Of a stretch of DNA of 64,000 bases, positions 27,981 through 36,368 are shown piece by piece. A program made the position numbers and the translations under genes. Each line of letters begins with the position of its first letter. Position 1 is the first letter of the stretch. This DNA is from Clostridiaceae bacterium (lineage in GTDB: Bacteria; Bacillota; Clostridia; DSM-8532): the NCBI GenBank assembly GCA_012521105.1, contig JAAYNA010000084.1, positions 1 through 64,000 of the forward strand, read 5' to 3'. The notes under the pieces are model-generated. The model searched no databases and was not told the origin of the DNA. It worked only from the letters and a program-made list of their open reading frames with translations.

Positions 27981-28148
27981 GTTCTTAACCCCCTCCTTTT
28001 TTATTACATTATCAGTTTATTCAAGTTGACGTAATGATGTTACATTTCAATTTAGAAACAATTGGTAATAAACTTGTTCTTAAGACTTGTTCTAAAACAC
28101 ATTAACGATGCATAAATTGAAGCATAGAAAATTTTGGAGGAAATTATT

Positions 28149-28610
28149 ATGCTGGAAAAATCAGGTTTAAGAAGTGGGACAGCAAAATCCGGATTTGGAT
28201 TTTCGCAGGCTTTATTAACAGCATTTGCTATAACTATACCAGCTATGTTCATTCTCGCCGCAATTTTAACATTTACTGATTTTCCTGAGAAATATAAAAC
28301 AATTGCAGTTCTGATAGCTACTCTTTCGAGTTTATTTGTTGCAGGATTTAAGACGGGAGTTCACAATGAAAAAAACGGGATGATAAGAGGTGCACTTACT
28401 GGTTTTGCATATATGCTTATATTATATATTGCGAGCAGTATCATTTTTAATGATTTTATTTTGAACCCACGTTCGGTTATTATGATAATAACGGGTATTC
28501 TTGCAGGTGCGATTGGAGGTATTATAGGGATAAATAGAAAATCCAAACCTTTAAGCAGGGTAAACCGTTTTGGCAAAGGAAATGATCTTTTGAAAAAATA
28601 CCGCAGATAG
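28149..28610 (+). CDS. TIGR04086 (DUF3792) family membrane protein
   Basis: 153-aa membrane protein with four hydrophobic segments (about residues 20-45, 51-71, 82-104, 112-135) and short basic ends, matching the TIGR04086 family found in Clostridia and Bacilli near secretion and sporulation genes. The ATG at 28149 follows TTGGAGGAA at correct spacing; an in-frame TTG at 28134 is part of the binding site itself. Upstream, ACTTGTTCT occurs twice 13 bases apart (28072-28080, 28085-28093), which could be a regulator site. No function is known for the family. Confidence 0.8.
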   Translation: MLEKSGLRSGTAKSGFGFSQALLTAFAITIPAMFILAAILTFTDFPEKYKTIAVLIATLSSLFVAGFKTGVHNEKNGMIRGALTGFAYMLILYIASSIIFNDFILNPRSVIMIITGILAGAIGGIIGINRKSKPLSRVNRFGKGNDLLKKYRR

Positions 28611-28666
28611 CAAGCAATTATACATAAAATTTCCTTTGAACAGGAACTCAAATAAAAACCATGTTA

Positions 28667-28695
28667 TTGATGTCAGTAGAAATATAGTTTATAAT
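28667..28695 (+). promoter_or_regulatory. Promoter of the cobalamin adenosyltransferase gene
   Basis: TTGATG (28667-28672), 17-base spacer, TATAAT (28690-28695). Predicted start of transcription is near 28702, giving a leader of about 65 bases that contains a terminator-like hairpin. Confidence 0.75.
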
Positions 28696-28729
28696 ATATC
28701 CATACTTTTGTGCCGTATATTTGTTAATG

Positions 28730-28752
28730 AACCTCGAAATCCGGGGTTTTTG
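28730..28752 (+). terminator. Terminator or attenuator in the leader of the adenosyltransferase gene
   Basis: AACCTCG (28730-28736) pairs with CGGGGTT (28742-28748, one G-T pair), loop AAATC, followed directly by a T run to 28751. It lies between the promoter at 28667-28695 and the start codon at 28768, so it either ends transcription from upstream or attenuates the gene. Confidence 0.6.
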
Positions 28753-28767
28753 TTATGGGGATTTTGT

Positions 28768-29304
28768 ATGGACAGAAAAGGTATGATTCACCTTTACATT
28801 GGTAATGGCAAGGGTAAAACAACAGCAGCAATAGGCATGGCTATAAGAGCCCTTGGCTGGAACATGAATGTATTATTTGCCCAGTTTTTGAAAACTACCA
28901 GTACCGGAGAAAGAAATATTCTCGATAATTTTCCTGAAAAACTTCTTTTTTTTCGGCTCATTCAGCGCCATAGTAAATTCCTCTGGAATATGACCGAAAA
29001 AGAGCTTTCTGAAACAAAAGAGGATATTTTAAGGGGCTGGAGAAAAATCAGAACAGAAATATTTTCTGGTAACTATGATATTGTAATACTTGATGAGATA
29101 CTTGATTGCATTCAATGTGATCTTCTGGATTTACGGGAGGTTTTAAAGGACATTTCTGAAAGGCCTGCAAAGGTAGAAATTGTTTGTACCGGAAGAGATG
29201 CTCCAAAGGACTTTTATGAAGCAGCAGACTACATTACAAAGATGGGTTCGTTGAAACATCCCTATGACAGAGGTATTAAAGCAAGATGCGGCATAGAATA
29301 CTAA
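28768..29304 (+). CDS. cobO: Cob(I)yrinic acid a,c-diamide adenosyltransferase (CobO/BtuR type)
   Basis: Transfers the adenosyl group of ATP to cobalt of corrinoids, giving adenosylcobalamin. The 178-aa protein has the P-loop GNGKGKTTAAIGMAIRALGW at residues 11-30, the Walker B-like DIVILDEILD near 105, and the terminal DRGIKARCGIEY typical of the CobO/CobA family. A longer reading from 28636 crosses the promoter and the hairpin, so I start at the ATG at 28768, preceded by GGGGA. No other corrinoid genes are nearby; a cobalamin riboswitch, which needs about 200 bases, cannot fit the short leader. Confidence 0.9.
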   Translation: MDRKGMIHLYIGNGKGKTTAAIGMAIRALGWNMNVLFAQFLKTTSTGERNILDNFPEKLLFFRLIQRHSKFLWNMTEKELSETKEDILRGWRKIRTEIFSGNYDIVILDEILDCIQCDLLDLREVLKDISERPAKVEIVCTGRDAPKDFYEAADYITKMGSLKHPYDRGIKARCGIEY

Positions 29305-29325
29305 TTTAACAGGAGTGTACAGAAG

Positions 29326-30477
29326 ATGAAACGTTGGAAATTAACTGTATTTGTTTTATTGGTTTCAGTACTCTTTACTTTTTCTGCATGTAAATTTTCT
29401 GAATCTAAAAGGAAGGAAGACTCCGGCCGAACAACACCAACACCTGCAGTTTCTGAAGAAAGCAATATAACACAGATTCCCGAGCCTACAGATACGCCTA
29501 AAGAGCCCACTCCTACCGAAAAACCGGTTGAAAGGCGCGAACCTGTTGATTATTCAGTGGTTCAGCCAAATGAAGCGGGGGAGATTCCCATCGTGATGTT
29601 TCATAATTTTGTAGAAGATCTGGACAGTACAACAGATAACCTCTACACTACTTCCTTCAGTGCTTTTGAACAGCTGCTTGAAACGCTTTACAATGAAGGC
29701 TACAGGCTTATAAGTATGCGTGATTTTATAGATCACAATATAGATGTTCCTGCCGGGAAAAAGCCCATGATATTTTCCTTCGATGACGGAACCTCCGGGC
29801 AGTTCAACCTCATTGAAGAAAACGGGAAGCTTGTGGTTAATCCGAAATCTGCAGTGGGTATAATGCTTAAGTTTAATGAAAAATATCCGGATTTTGGCTT
29901 GAAAGGCATATTCTATTTAAATATGGATAAGGAAAATAAAACCTTCGAGGGAGCAGGTACAATTAAGGATAGACTTGAAATTCTTTTAAGCTATGGATTT
30001 GAAGTAGGTAACCATGCATGGGGACATTTTGATTTCAGTACTGCTGAAAGTAAGCAGCAAATAAATGAGAAGCTTGGGAAAAACGAGAAGAGGTTAAGGG
30101 AAATAATTGAAGGAGTCGGGTTTTACTCTCTTGCACTTCCCTTTGGAAGCAGGCCGCCCGAAAGTTTACGTGATGCAATGGTAACCGGTACATTTGAAGG
30201 TGTGGAATATAACAATGAAACAATTATGGCAGTTGGTGCACAGCCGAGTATGCCTTCCATACATGTGGATTTTAATCCGACCTATGTGGGACGTATTCGT
30301 GCACAGGGGAAGGTGCAGGAAGATTATGATTTGACCTTCTGGTTGCCCAAAATGACAAGGGAAAGAATGTACATCAGCGATGGTGATCCTGATACCATAG
30401 TTGTACCCGAAGGTATGGAAAGTAAAATAAATATGGAAAAATTAAATGGTAAAACTTTAATTACATACAAAAAGTAG
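29326..30477 (+). CDS. Polysaccharide deacetylase lipoprotein
   Basis: Exported lipoprotein of the NodB/CE4 type. An N-terminal signal peptide (MKRWKLTVFVLLVSVLFTF) ends in the lipobox SAC, so the mature protein would start at Cys21 and be lipid-anchored. A Ser/Thr/Pro/Glu-rich spacer (residues 25-80, PTPTEKPVERREP) precedes the catalytic domain: IFSFDDG near 150 with the aspartate pair, VGNHAWGHFDF near 227 (H-x3-H) and LALPFGSRPPE near 267. The 383-aa length is normal for surface deacetylases acting on peptidoglycan or plant polysaccharide. AGGAGTG precedes the ATG, 21 bases after the adenosyltransferase gene; a strong terminator follows. Confidence 0.88.
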   Translation: MKRWKLTVFVLLVSVLFTFSACKFSESKRKEDSGRTTPTPAVSEESNITQIPEPTDTPKEPTPTEKPVERREPVDYSVVQPNEAGEIPIVMFHNFVEDLDSTTDNLYTTSFSAFEQLLETLYNEGYRLISMRDFIDHNIDVPAGKKPMIFSFDDGTSGQFNLIEENGKLVVNPKSAVGIMLKFNEKYPDFGLKGIFYLNMDKENKTFEGAGTIKDRLEILLSYGFEVGNHAWGHFDFSTAESKQQINEKLGKNEKRLREIIEGVGFYSLALPFGSRPPESLRDAMVTGTFEGVEYNNETIMAVGAQPSMPSIHVDFNPTYVGRIRAQGKVQEDYDLTFWLPKMTRERMYISDGDPDTIVVPEGMESKINMEKLNGKTLITYKK

Positions 30478-30529
30478 GCATTTTTAATGCCGCAATTTGC
30501 TTAACAAGACCTTAAAACCAAGAAAAACG

Positions 30530-30591
30530 AAGCAAATCCTTCAAATCCTGTACTAAATTTACAGGATAAGTAAAGATTGGTTTGCTTTTTT
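30530..30591 (+). terminator. Intrinsic terminator of the deacetylase gene
   Basis: Nested structure: outer AAGCAAA (30530-30536) with TTTGCTT (30581-30587), inner ATCCTGTA with TACAGGAT, ending in a six-T run. Confidence 0.75.
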
Positions 30592-30645
30592 AAAAATACT
30601 AAGGTATAATATGGTTACCAGATATATTATATATCTGGTAACCAT
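30582..30645 (+). promoter_or_regulatory. Promoter-like element abutting a 35-base perfect palindrome
   Basis: TTGCTT (30582-30587), 17-base spacer and TATAAT (30605-30610) are followed without a gap by a perfect inverted repeat: 30611-30627 pairs with 30629-30645 over 17 bp with one central base. The predicted transcription start falls inside the palindrome, the place expected for an operator. Alternatively the palindrome is a second terminator: a six-T run follows nine bases later. The next gene starts at 30889. Confidence 0.5.
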
Positions 30646-30888
30646 TCAGTTATCTTTTTTATTGTGCGCCTCTTAGTTAAATCAAATTGCAGAATTTACT
30701 GCAAGAATAGAATATATTAGATGTATAAATGACAAACCATACACTGTAATAATTTCTCACTGAATAATTATTAAGAGAAATGGTTTATATTGCTATACTG
30801 TAATAATTAAAGAGACCGTGTATAAATAATTTTAATTTATTTTAGCATGACAACTATAAATATAGATGTAAAGAAAGGAGTATTGGTG
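30646..30888. other. AT-rich leader region with repeats
   Basis: No gene seen. ACTGTAATAATT occurs twice (30743-30754, 30797-30808). Between them lie nested inverted repeats: AAACCAT (30734-30740) with ATGGTTT (30780-30786) and TTTCTC (30753-30758) with GAGAAA (30775-30780). These could fold in an untranslated leader of the 106-aa gene. No known RNA family was recognised. Confidence 0.35.
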
Positions 30889-31209
30889 ATGAGCACCAAA
30901 ACAGAGAAAAAAGAAAAGAAACAACTAACCGATGCTGATGTAAAAAGAAAGGCGGTAAAACTTGTAGTAGCTCATTTAAAGAGGAAAGCCTCCACCGATT
31001 TTATGGGTATGGATTACCTTCAGGCCTGGCTTGAAGACATGGATGCTTTACTGGAGAAAGAGGAGTTTGACATTCGGGAATACCATAAAATGCGCAGACA
31101 GTTCAATGATGTCATTGAAAGTACTCTGGATGAAACTATGCGAAAGAAACTTCGGGATTCATGGTACAGTATGGGAAAAGCCCTGGATAAAAAAGCAAAA
31201 CCTTATTAA
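30889..31209 (+). CDS. Hypothetical charged protein, 106 aa
   Basis: Unrecognised soluble protein, lysine and aspartate rich, probably all helical. It opens with a basic tract (MSTKTEKKEKKQLTDADVKR) and ends DKKAKPY. Middle segments such as DYLQAWLEDMDALLEKEEFD have amphipathic helix character. No signal peptide or membrane segment. The ATG at 30889 follows GAAAGGAG at eight bases; an earlier ATG at 30847 has no binding site. Monocistronic with a long structured leader and its own terminator. Function cannot be assigned. Confidence 0.72.
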   Translation: MSTKTEKKEKKQLTDADVKRKAVKLVVAHLKRKASTDFMGMDYLQAWLEDMDALLEKEEFDIREYHKMRRQFNDVIESTLDETMRKKLRDSWYSMGKALDKKAKPY

Positions 31210-31210
31210 A

Positions 31211-31245
31211 AAACTCCGGAGGCTTAGCCGGAGTTTAATTTTACT
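31211..31245 (+). terminator. Intrinsic terminator of the 106-aa gene
   Basis: AAACTCCGG (31211-31219) pairs with CCGGAGTTT (31228-31236); TAATTTTAC and further T-rich sequence follow, starting two bases after the stop codon. Confidence 0.75.
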
Positions 31246-31266
31246 TTTCTTTTTACATGCTTAATC

Positions 31267-31294
31267 AAAAAAAAATAACCACCTTACGGTGGTT
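31267..31294 (-). terminator. Intrinsic terminator of argGH
   Basis: On the minus strand AACCACC (31294-31288) pairs with GGTGGTT (31283-31277), loop GTAA, followed after one A by a run of nine T (31275-31267). Confidence 0.9.
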
Positions 31295-31297
31295 GTT

Positions 31298-32674
31298 TCA
31301 TTTTATATCATATATGTCTTTTATTTTTTGTATGGAAGCAGATACAGTTTCAAATGCGGGACCTCCCGGAAGTTTTCGTTCGTTAACACACGTTTCAAGG
31401 GAAATAGCCTTATAAACATCTTCTTCAAACTTGTCTGAAAATTTCTTAAACTCATGCATATTTAAATCGTCAATATTTTTACAGTTTTCGATGCAGTAGG
31501 TTACAAGCTTTCCTGTAATGTAATGGGAATCCCTGAAAGGAACACCTTTCTTAACCAGGTAATCTGCCAAATCAGTTGCATTTAAAAAACCTCTTTTAGC
31601 AGCTGAAAGCATCTTATCCTTATGCACAGTCATTGTATCAATCATCTTTGTGAAAACAGGCAAACAGGCTTTAACTGTATCTATCGAATCGAATATTGCT
31701 TCCTTGTCTTCCTGCATATCCTTATTGTATGCAAGGGGAAGACCTTTCATAACTGTCAGTAAAGTTATCAGGTTCCCGTAAACCCTGCCGGTTTTCCCAC
31801 GGATAAGTTCTGCTACATCAGGGTTTTTCTTTTGAGGCATAATGCTGCTTCCTGTACTGTATGCATCATCAAGCTCAATAAAAGAAAATTCATAGGAACA
31901 CCAAAGAATAATTTCTTCACAAAACCGGCTTAAGTGCATCATAACTATTGATAAATCGGCATTCAGTTCAATTATGAAATCCCGATCCGAAACAGCATCA
32001 ATGCTGTTTTCGGTTATGGAACCAAAACCAAGTTCTGATGCGACATATGATCTGTCCAGTTTATAAGTGGTACCCGCAAGTGCACCCGAACCCAACGGCA
32101 TGGAATCAAGCCTTTTGCAGCAATCGGATAAACGGTTGTAATCCCTGTGGAACATCTGCACATAAGCCATAAGGTGGTGAGCAAAGGTTATGGGTTGTGC
32201 ACGCTGAAGGTGAGTGTAGCCCGGCATTATCGTATCAATGTTATTCTCTGCGGTCTTAATTAAAACAGCAATTAAATCAATAATTTTTGCCTTAATACTA
32301 TTAATCTCATCTTTTAAATACATACGGATATCAAGGGCAACCTGGTCATTGCGACTTCTGCCGGTGTGAAGCTTTTTGCCTGTGTCACCGATTCTTGATA
32401 TTAGTATTTTTTCAATGTTCATGTGGATGTCTTCGGCTTCTATATCAAATTCAATTTGCCCGTTTTCAATGTCAGATAGAATCTCTTCAAGGGTTTGGCA
32501 TATAAGGTTTGATTCCTCCACAGAAATAATACCGCACCTGCCAAGCATTTTTGCATGGGCAATGCTTCCCTTAATATCGTGTTTATAAAGGCGGCTGTCA
32601 AACCTTATAGATGAATTAAAATCATCGGTTAGTTTATCTGTATTTTTCGAGAAACGACCACCCCATAATTTCAT
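31298..32674 (-). CDS. argH: Argininosuccinate lyase
   Basis: Cleaves argininosuccinate to arginine and fumarate, the last step of arginine synthesis. The 458-aa protein shows the N-terminal [11 protein letters not shown], the superfamily signature [16 protein letters not shown] near residues 275-290 with the catalytic serine loop, and [17 protein letters not shown] near 105-122. Length is normal. The ATG overlaps the stop codon of argG by 4 bases, with GGAGGAG within the end of argG serving as binding site, so the pair is translationally coupled. A strong terminator follows 3 bases after the stop codon. Confidence 0.97.
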   Translation of the reverse strand: MKLWGGRFSKNTDKLTDDFNSSIRFDSRLYKHDIKGSIAHAKMLGRCGIISVEESNLICQTLEEILSDIENGQIEFDIEAEDIHMNIEKILISRIGDTGKKLHTGRSRNDQVALDIRMYLKDEINSIKAKIIDLIAVLIKTAENNIDTIMPGYTHLQRAQPITFAHHLMAYVQMFHRDYNRLSDCCKRLDSMPLGSGALAGTTYKLDRSYVASELGFGSITENSIDAVSDRDFIIELNADLSIVMMHLSRFCEEIILWCSYEFSFIELDDAYSTGSSIMPQKKNPDVAELIRGKTGRVYGNLITLLTVMKGLPLAYNKDMQEDKEAIFDSIDTVKACLPVFTKMIDTMTVHKDKMLSAAKRGFLNATDLADYLVKKGVPFRDSHYITGKLVTYCIENCKNIDDLNMHEFKKFSDKFEEDVYKAISLETCVNERKLPGGPAFETVSASIQKIKDIYDIK

Positions 32675-33894
32675 TTGGGCTCCTCCATATTTTTCTTTTT
32701 CATCATTGCCTGAACTTTTACAGGCAGACCAAACAAGTTAATAAAACCTTCCGCGTCCTTTTGATTATAAACATCGTCTTCTCCGAAGGTGCATAATTCC
32801 TCGTCGAACAGTGAATATGGTGAAGTAGTTCCTGCAGGTATGATATTTCCCTTATACAGTTTAAGTTTTACAGTGCCTGTCACATTCCTCTGTGTAACAT
32901 CAACAAAAGCTGAAAGAGCTTCACGCAGAGGAGTAAACCATTGTCCATAGTAAACAAGCTCAGCGAAGCGATGGGATATAATATCCTTATAGTGGAGAGT
33001 ATCCCTGTCCAGACACAAAAGCTCAAGTTCGCGGTGGGCAGCATATAAAATAGTGCCCCCAGGAGTTTCATATACACCACGGGATTTCATTCCCACAAGA
33101 CGGTTTTCAACGATATCTATAATACCAATTCCATTTTCCCCGCCGATTTTATTTAATTTCATAATAAGGTCAACGGGTTCTAGTTTTTCTCGGTTTATTG
33201 CAACAGGTATACCCTGTTCAAAAGTAATTTCAATGTATGTTGGCTTATCTGGTGCCTTTTCGGGTGTAACAGAAAGCTTTAATATATTGTCATATAATGG
33301 TTCCAATGAAGGATCCTCAAGTTCGGAACCTTCATGACTTAAATGCCACAGATTTCTGTCACGGCTGTAATTATCCTTTTTTGTAACAGGAACAGGGATA
33401 TTTCTCTTCATGGCATAATCAATTGCATCTTCTCTGGAGCGGATGTCCCAAATTCTCCACGGAGCAATAATCTTCATCTCGGGTGCAAGTGCCTTAACTG
33501 TAAGTTCAAAACGAACCTGATCATTTCCTTTTCCGGTGCAACCGTGGGCAATAGCGACAGCCCCCTCTTTTTTTGCAATCTCAACTAACCTTTTTGCTAT
33601 TATAGGCCTGGCAAAAGATGTACCCAAAAGATATTTCCCTTCGTATACGGCCCCTGCCTTTAAAGTGGGGAAAATATACTGGGTAACAAATTCTTCTTTT
33701 AAATCCTCTATGTATAATTTGGAAGCACCTGTTTTTATTGCTTTTTCGTGTAGCGAATCAAGCTCTTCTCCCTGTCCTACATCAGCGGCCATAGCAATTA
33801 CCTCATAGTTGTAATTCTCCTTTAACCAGGGAATAATAATAGAAGTGTCAAGCCCGCCCGAATAGGCCAGTACAACTTTTTCCTTTTTACCCAT
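32671..33894 (-). CDS. argG: Argininosuccinate synthase
   Basis: Joins citrulline and aspartate with ATP to argininosuccinate. The 407-aa protein begins [18 protein letters not shown], with the ATP pyrophosphatase P-loop SGGLDTS, and has [15 protein letters not shown] near residues 112-126 that binds citrulline and aspartate, then SREDAIDYA and the conserved YETPGGT region. I start at ATG 33894 (GGAGC nine bases upstream) rather than the in-frame ATG 33909, which overlaps that site. First gene of the argGH operon; the promoter carries an ARG-box-like element. Other arginine genes are not in the window. Confidence 0.97.
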   Translation of the reverse strand: MGKKEKVVLAYSGGLDTSIIIPWLKENYNYEVIAMAADVGQGEELDSLHEKAIKTGASKLYIEDLKEEFVTQYIFPTLKAGAVYEGKYLLGTSFARPIIAKRLVEIAKKEGAVAIAHGCTGKGNDQVRFELTVKALAPEMKIIAPWRIWDIRSREDAIDYAMKRNIPVPVTKKDNYSRDRNLWHLSHEGSELEDPSLEPLYDNILKLSVTPEKAPDKPTYIEITFEQGIPVAINREKLEPVDLIMKLNKIGGENGIGIIDIVENRLVGMKSRGVYETPGGTILYAAHRELELLCLDRDTLHYKDIISHRFAELVYYGQWFTPLREALSAFVDVTQRNVTGTVKLKLYKGNIIPAGTTSPYSLFDEELCTFGEDDVYNQKDAEGFINLFGLPVKVQAMMKKKNMEEPK

Positions 33895-33919
33895 ACAAAA
33901 TCGCTCCATTCTATGTTAG

Positions 33920-33936
33920 AATAATACCGTATTATT
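33920..33936. repeat. Palindrome in the argG leader
   Basis: AATAATAC (33920-33927) and GTATTATT (33929-33936) form a perfect 8-bp dyad with one central base between the argG promoter and its start codon. It could be a second regulator site or a leader hairpin. Confidence 0.4.
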
Positions 33937-33945
33937 ATAAAATAT

Positions 33946-33963
33946 TATTAATAATTATACATC
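33946..33963 (-). promoter_or_regulatory. Candidate ARG box (ArgR/AhrC operator)
   Basis: TGTATAATTATTAA on the minus strand (33961-33948) agrees with the core TGAATWWWWATTCA of the arginine repressor box at 12 of 14 positions and overlaps the -10 of the argGH promoter, where a repressor would block RNA polymerase. Confidence 0.5.
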
Positions 33964-33982
33964 TTGCCGTATAAATATGCAA
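33954..33982 (-). promoter_or_regulatory. Promoter of argGH
   Basis: On the minus strand TTGCAT (33982-33977), 17-base spacer, TATAAT (33959-33954), about 60 bases before the argG start. The rest of the argG-ruvC gap (33983-34153) shows no convincing gene. Confidence 0.78.
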
Positions 33983-34153
33983 CACCTTTTTTAGAACAGG
34001 CAAAGAAAAAGCTAAGCAGTATTAACACACCGCTTCAACTATGCTGGAGACTTTTACCGATAAATATATTAAGGGCCTGTTGCTATACGGCTTTTTCACC
34101 CATTCATTACAAAGACCGGGAAGAAACGGGAAGTATGCAAAGGAGAAGATATT

Positions 34154-34651
34154 TTGATTATTTTGGGTATTGACCCCGGGTTTGCGATAACCGGATATGG
34201 AGTAATAAACTATGTTGGGAATAAATTCAAAGTTATGGATTTCGGTGTTATTACCACAAAGGCAGATCTTCCACATCCACAAAGGCTTCTTTTACTTGAA
34301 AAAAGCCTTGTTAATATTATAAATACATACAAGCCGGAAACTATGTCGATTGAAGAGCTTTTTTTTAACAGTAATGCCAAAACTGCCATTCAGGTTGGTC
34401 AGGGCAGAGGAGTTGCCCTTCTATGTGCTGCCCGTGCAGACATACCTGTTTTTGAATATACACCCATTCAGGTTAAGCAGGGGGTTACAGGTTATGGAAG
34501 GGCAGCAAAAACACAGGTTCAGCAAATGATTAAAATACTGCTTGGCCTGTCGGAGGTTCCAAAACCTGACGATGCTGCAGATGCCCTTGCTGTTGCCATA
34601 TGCCATGCCCATAGTTTCGGGAGCATGAGTAAGGTTTTAAATTCAGTTTAA
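34154..34651 (+). CDS. ruvC: Crossover junction endodeoxyribonuclease RuvC
   Basis: Resolves Holliday junctions by paired cuts. The 165-aa protein begins [17 protein letters not shown] with the first catalytic aspartate at residue 7, has the second acidic site in IEELFFNSN near 67, and the last two in [15 protein letters not shown] near 138-141. Length is typical. The TTG at 34154 follows AAAGGAG at good spacing. It leads the ruvC-ruvA-ruvB series (gaps of 49 and 24 bases), which gives the full branch migration and resolution machine; Bacillus lacks ruvC here, whereas Clostridia have it. Confidence 0.95.
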   Translation: MIILGIDPGFAITGYGVINYVGNKFKVMDFGVITTKADLPHPQRLLLLEKSLVNIINTYKPETMSIEELFFNSNAKTAIQVGQGRGVALLCAARADIPVFEYTPIQVKQGVTGYGRAAKTQVQQMIKILLGLSEVPKPDDAADALAVAICHAHSFGSMSKVLNSV

Positions 34652-34700
34652 ATCAAGGCTGAATCTGGTTGCAATCATTTGCCACAGAAAGGAGATTTCT

Positions 34701-35300
34701 ATGCTGGCTTACATCAAAGGCTTACTACAGGCAGTGAAAAATGATTCTGTTATTGTTGAGACGGGAGGTATAGGTTTTAATATTATAATACCGTTATCAG
34801 CTTTTGAAAAACTTCCTGAAGTAGGTTCTGAAGTTAAGATATATACCTATTCTCACATCCGTGAAGATAGTTGGACTTTGTATGGTTTTTTAAACGATGA
34901 TGGGTTAAAAATGTTTGAACAATTGATTAAGGTTACGGGAGTTGGTCCAAAGGCAGCCATGTCTTTGGTTTCATATATATCTCCGTCGCATTTTGGGCTC
35001 GCCGTATTAACCGATGATGTTGATACCTTTGTTAAAGTGCCCGGAATTGGAAAAAAAACAGCCATGCGAATTATTCTCGAACTTAAGGATAAGTTTAAGA
35101 AGGAGCAGGGAAGGGAAATTAAAGGACTCTCGGCAAGTATTGAAGAGAAACCTGAAAATAAGATTAATGATGCTGTCAGCGCTCTGGTGATGCTTGGGTA
35201 TTCAAGTCAGCAGGCAAATGCAGCGGTATCTTCTGTTTATAACGGTGAAAAAGATCTCGAAACAATTATCCGGGATGCACTAAAAAGCCTGGCTGGTTAA
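34701..35300 (+). CDS. ruvA: Holliday junction branch migration protein RuvA
   Basis: Tetrameric Holliday-junction-binding partner of the RuvB motor. The 199-aa protein shows the OB-fold domain I (MLAYIKGLLQAVKNDSVIVE), two helix-hairpin-helix motifs in domain II (LIKVTGVGPKAAMSLVS near residue 75 and FVKVPGIGKKTAMRIILELK near 115), a flexible linker and the C-terminal RuvB-binding helices of domain III (VSALVMLGYSSQQANAAVS). AAAGGAGA precedes the ATG. Between ruvC and ruvB. Confidence 0.97.
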   Translation: MLAYIKGLLQAVKNDSVIVETGGIGFNIIIPLSAFEKLPEVGSEVKIYTYSHIREDSWTLYGFLNDDGLKMFEQLIKVTGVGPKAAMSLVSYISPSHFGLAVLTDDVDTFVKVPGIGKKTAMRIILELKDKFKKEQGREIKGLSASIEEKPENKINDAVSALVMLGYSSQQANAAVSSVYNGEKDLETIIRDALKSLAG

Positions 35301-35324
35301 TAGATAGATTTGGAGGCGTTTATT

Positions 35325-36344
35325 TTGGATGATAGATTGGTAGGGTGCGAATTTAGCAGGGAAGATTCCGATGAGTCAGGTCTTCGGCCAAGATCCTTTG
35401 ACGAATACATTGGTCAGGATAAGGTAAAAAGTAATCTGATGGTTTTTATAGAAGCTGCGAAGCAACGAAATGAGGCACTTGATCATGTGCTGTTATACGG
35501 CCCGCCGGGCCTTGGAAAAACAACCCTTTCTGCTATAATTGCAAGAGAAATGGGTGTTAATTTCAAAATCACGTCGGGTCCTGCCATTGAAAAACCCGGT
35601 GATCTGGCCGCAATATTAACTAATTTAAGTCCTTTCGATGTATTGTTCATAGATGAAATACATCGTTTAAACCGTGCTGTTGAGGAGATTCTTTACCCTG
35701 CAATGGAAGATTACGCTTTGGATATTATAATAGGCAAAGGCCCCAGTGCTCGTTCAATACGTCTTGAGCTTTCAAAATTCACACTGATAGGTGCCACTAC
35801 AAGAGCAGGCCTTTTAACTTCTCCTTTAAGGGACAGGTTTGGAATTATTAATCGCCTGGAACTATATTCAAATGATGAGCTAAAAAAAATTGTGAAGAGA
35901 TCGGCAAGCATAATGAATATAGATATTGAAGACGATGCGGCTGTGGAAATTGCCTCCAGGGCCAGAGGCACACCAAGGATAGCAAACAGGCTTTTAAAAA
36001 GAATAAGAGATTTTGCGCAAATACATTCAGACGGCAGAATTGATCTTGATATTACCAAATTTGGCCTTAGCGCTCTTGAAGTAGATGAAAAAGGCCTTGA
36101 TAACGTTGACAGGAACTTATTATTATGCATAATTGAAAAATTTGATGGCGGACCTGTAGGGCTTGATACACTTGCAGCTGCAACAGGGGAAGAGGCAGAC
36201 ACAATAGAGGATGTTTACGAACCTTACCTGATACAGATAGGCTTTTTACAAAAGACACCGAGAGGGAGGAAGGCAACCCGGCTTGCATATGAACATTTAA
36301 ATATTGAGCACGAACAGGATGATCAGATAAGTATGCTGTATTAG
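35325..36344 (+). CDS. ruvB: Holliday junction branch migration DNA helicase RuvB
   Basis: AAA+ motor that drives branch migration with RuvA. The 339-aa protein has [12 protein letters not shown] near residue 20, Walker [10 protein letters not shown] near 60, Walker [11 protein letters not shown] near 112, sensor 1 GATTRAG near 160, the arginine-finger RDRFGI near 172, and a winged-helix DNA-binding C terminus ([20 protein letters not shown]). I start at TTG 35325, seven to eight bases after TTTGGAGG; the in-frame TTG at 35310 overlaps that site. Last gene of the ruv series. Confidence 0.97.
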   Translation: MDDRLVGCEFSREDSDESGLRPRSFDEYIGQDKVKSNLMVFIEAAKQRNEALDHVLLYGPPGLGKTTLSAIIAREMGVNFKITSGPAIEKPGDLAAILTNLSPFDVLFIDEIHRLNRAVEEILYPAMEDYALDIIIGKGPSARSIRLELSKFTLIGATTRAGLLTSPLRDRFGIINRLELYSNDELKKIVKRSASIMNIDIEDDAAVEIASRARGTPRIANRLLKRIRDFAQIHSDGRIDLDITKFGLSALEVDEKGLDNVDRNLLLCIIEKFDGGPVGLDTLAAATGEEADTIEDVYEPYLIQIGFLQKTPRGRKATRLAYEHLNIEHEQDDQISMLY

Positions 36345-36368
36345 TAATAATAGCATGGGGGAAGAAAT

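Noticed and set aside
28636-28767. N-terminal extension of the cobalamin adenosyltransferase
   Set aside because: The extension crosses a consensus promoter and a terminator hairpin and has no family counterpart; the ATG at 28768 gives the normal length.
33964-34173. Open frame of 69 codons upstream of and overlapping ruvC
   Set aside because: It has only a TTG start without a binding site, ends inside ruvC in another frame, and its first codons lie over the argGH promoter on the opposite strand; the composition is not protein-like.
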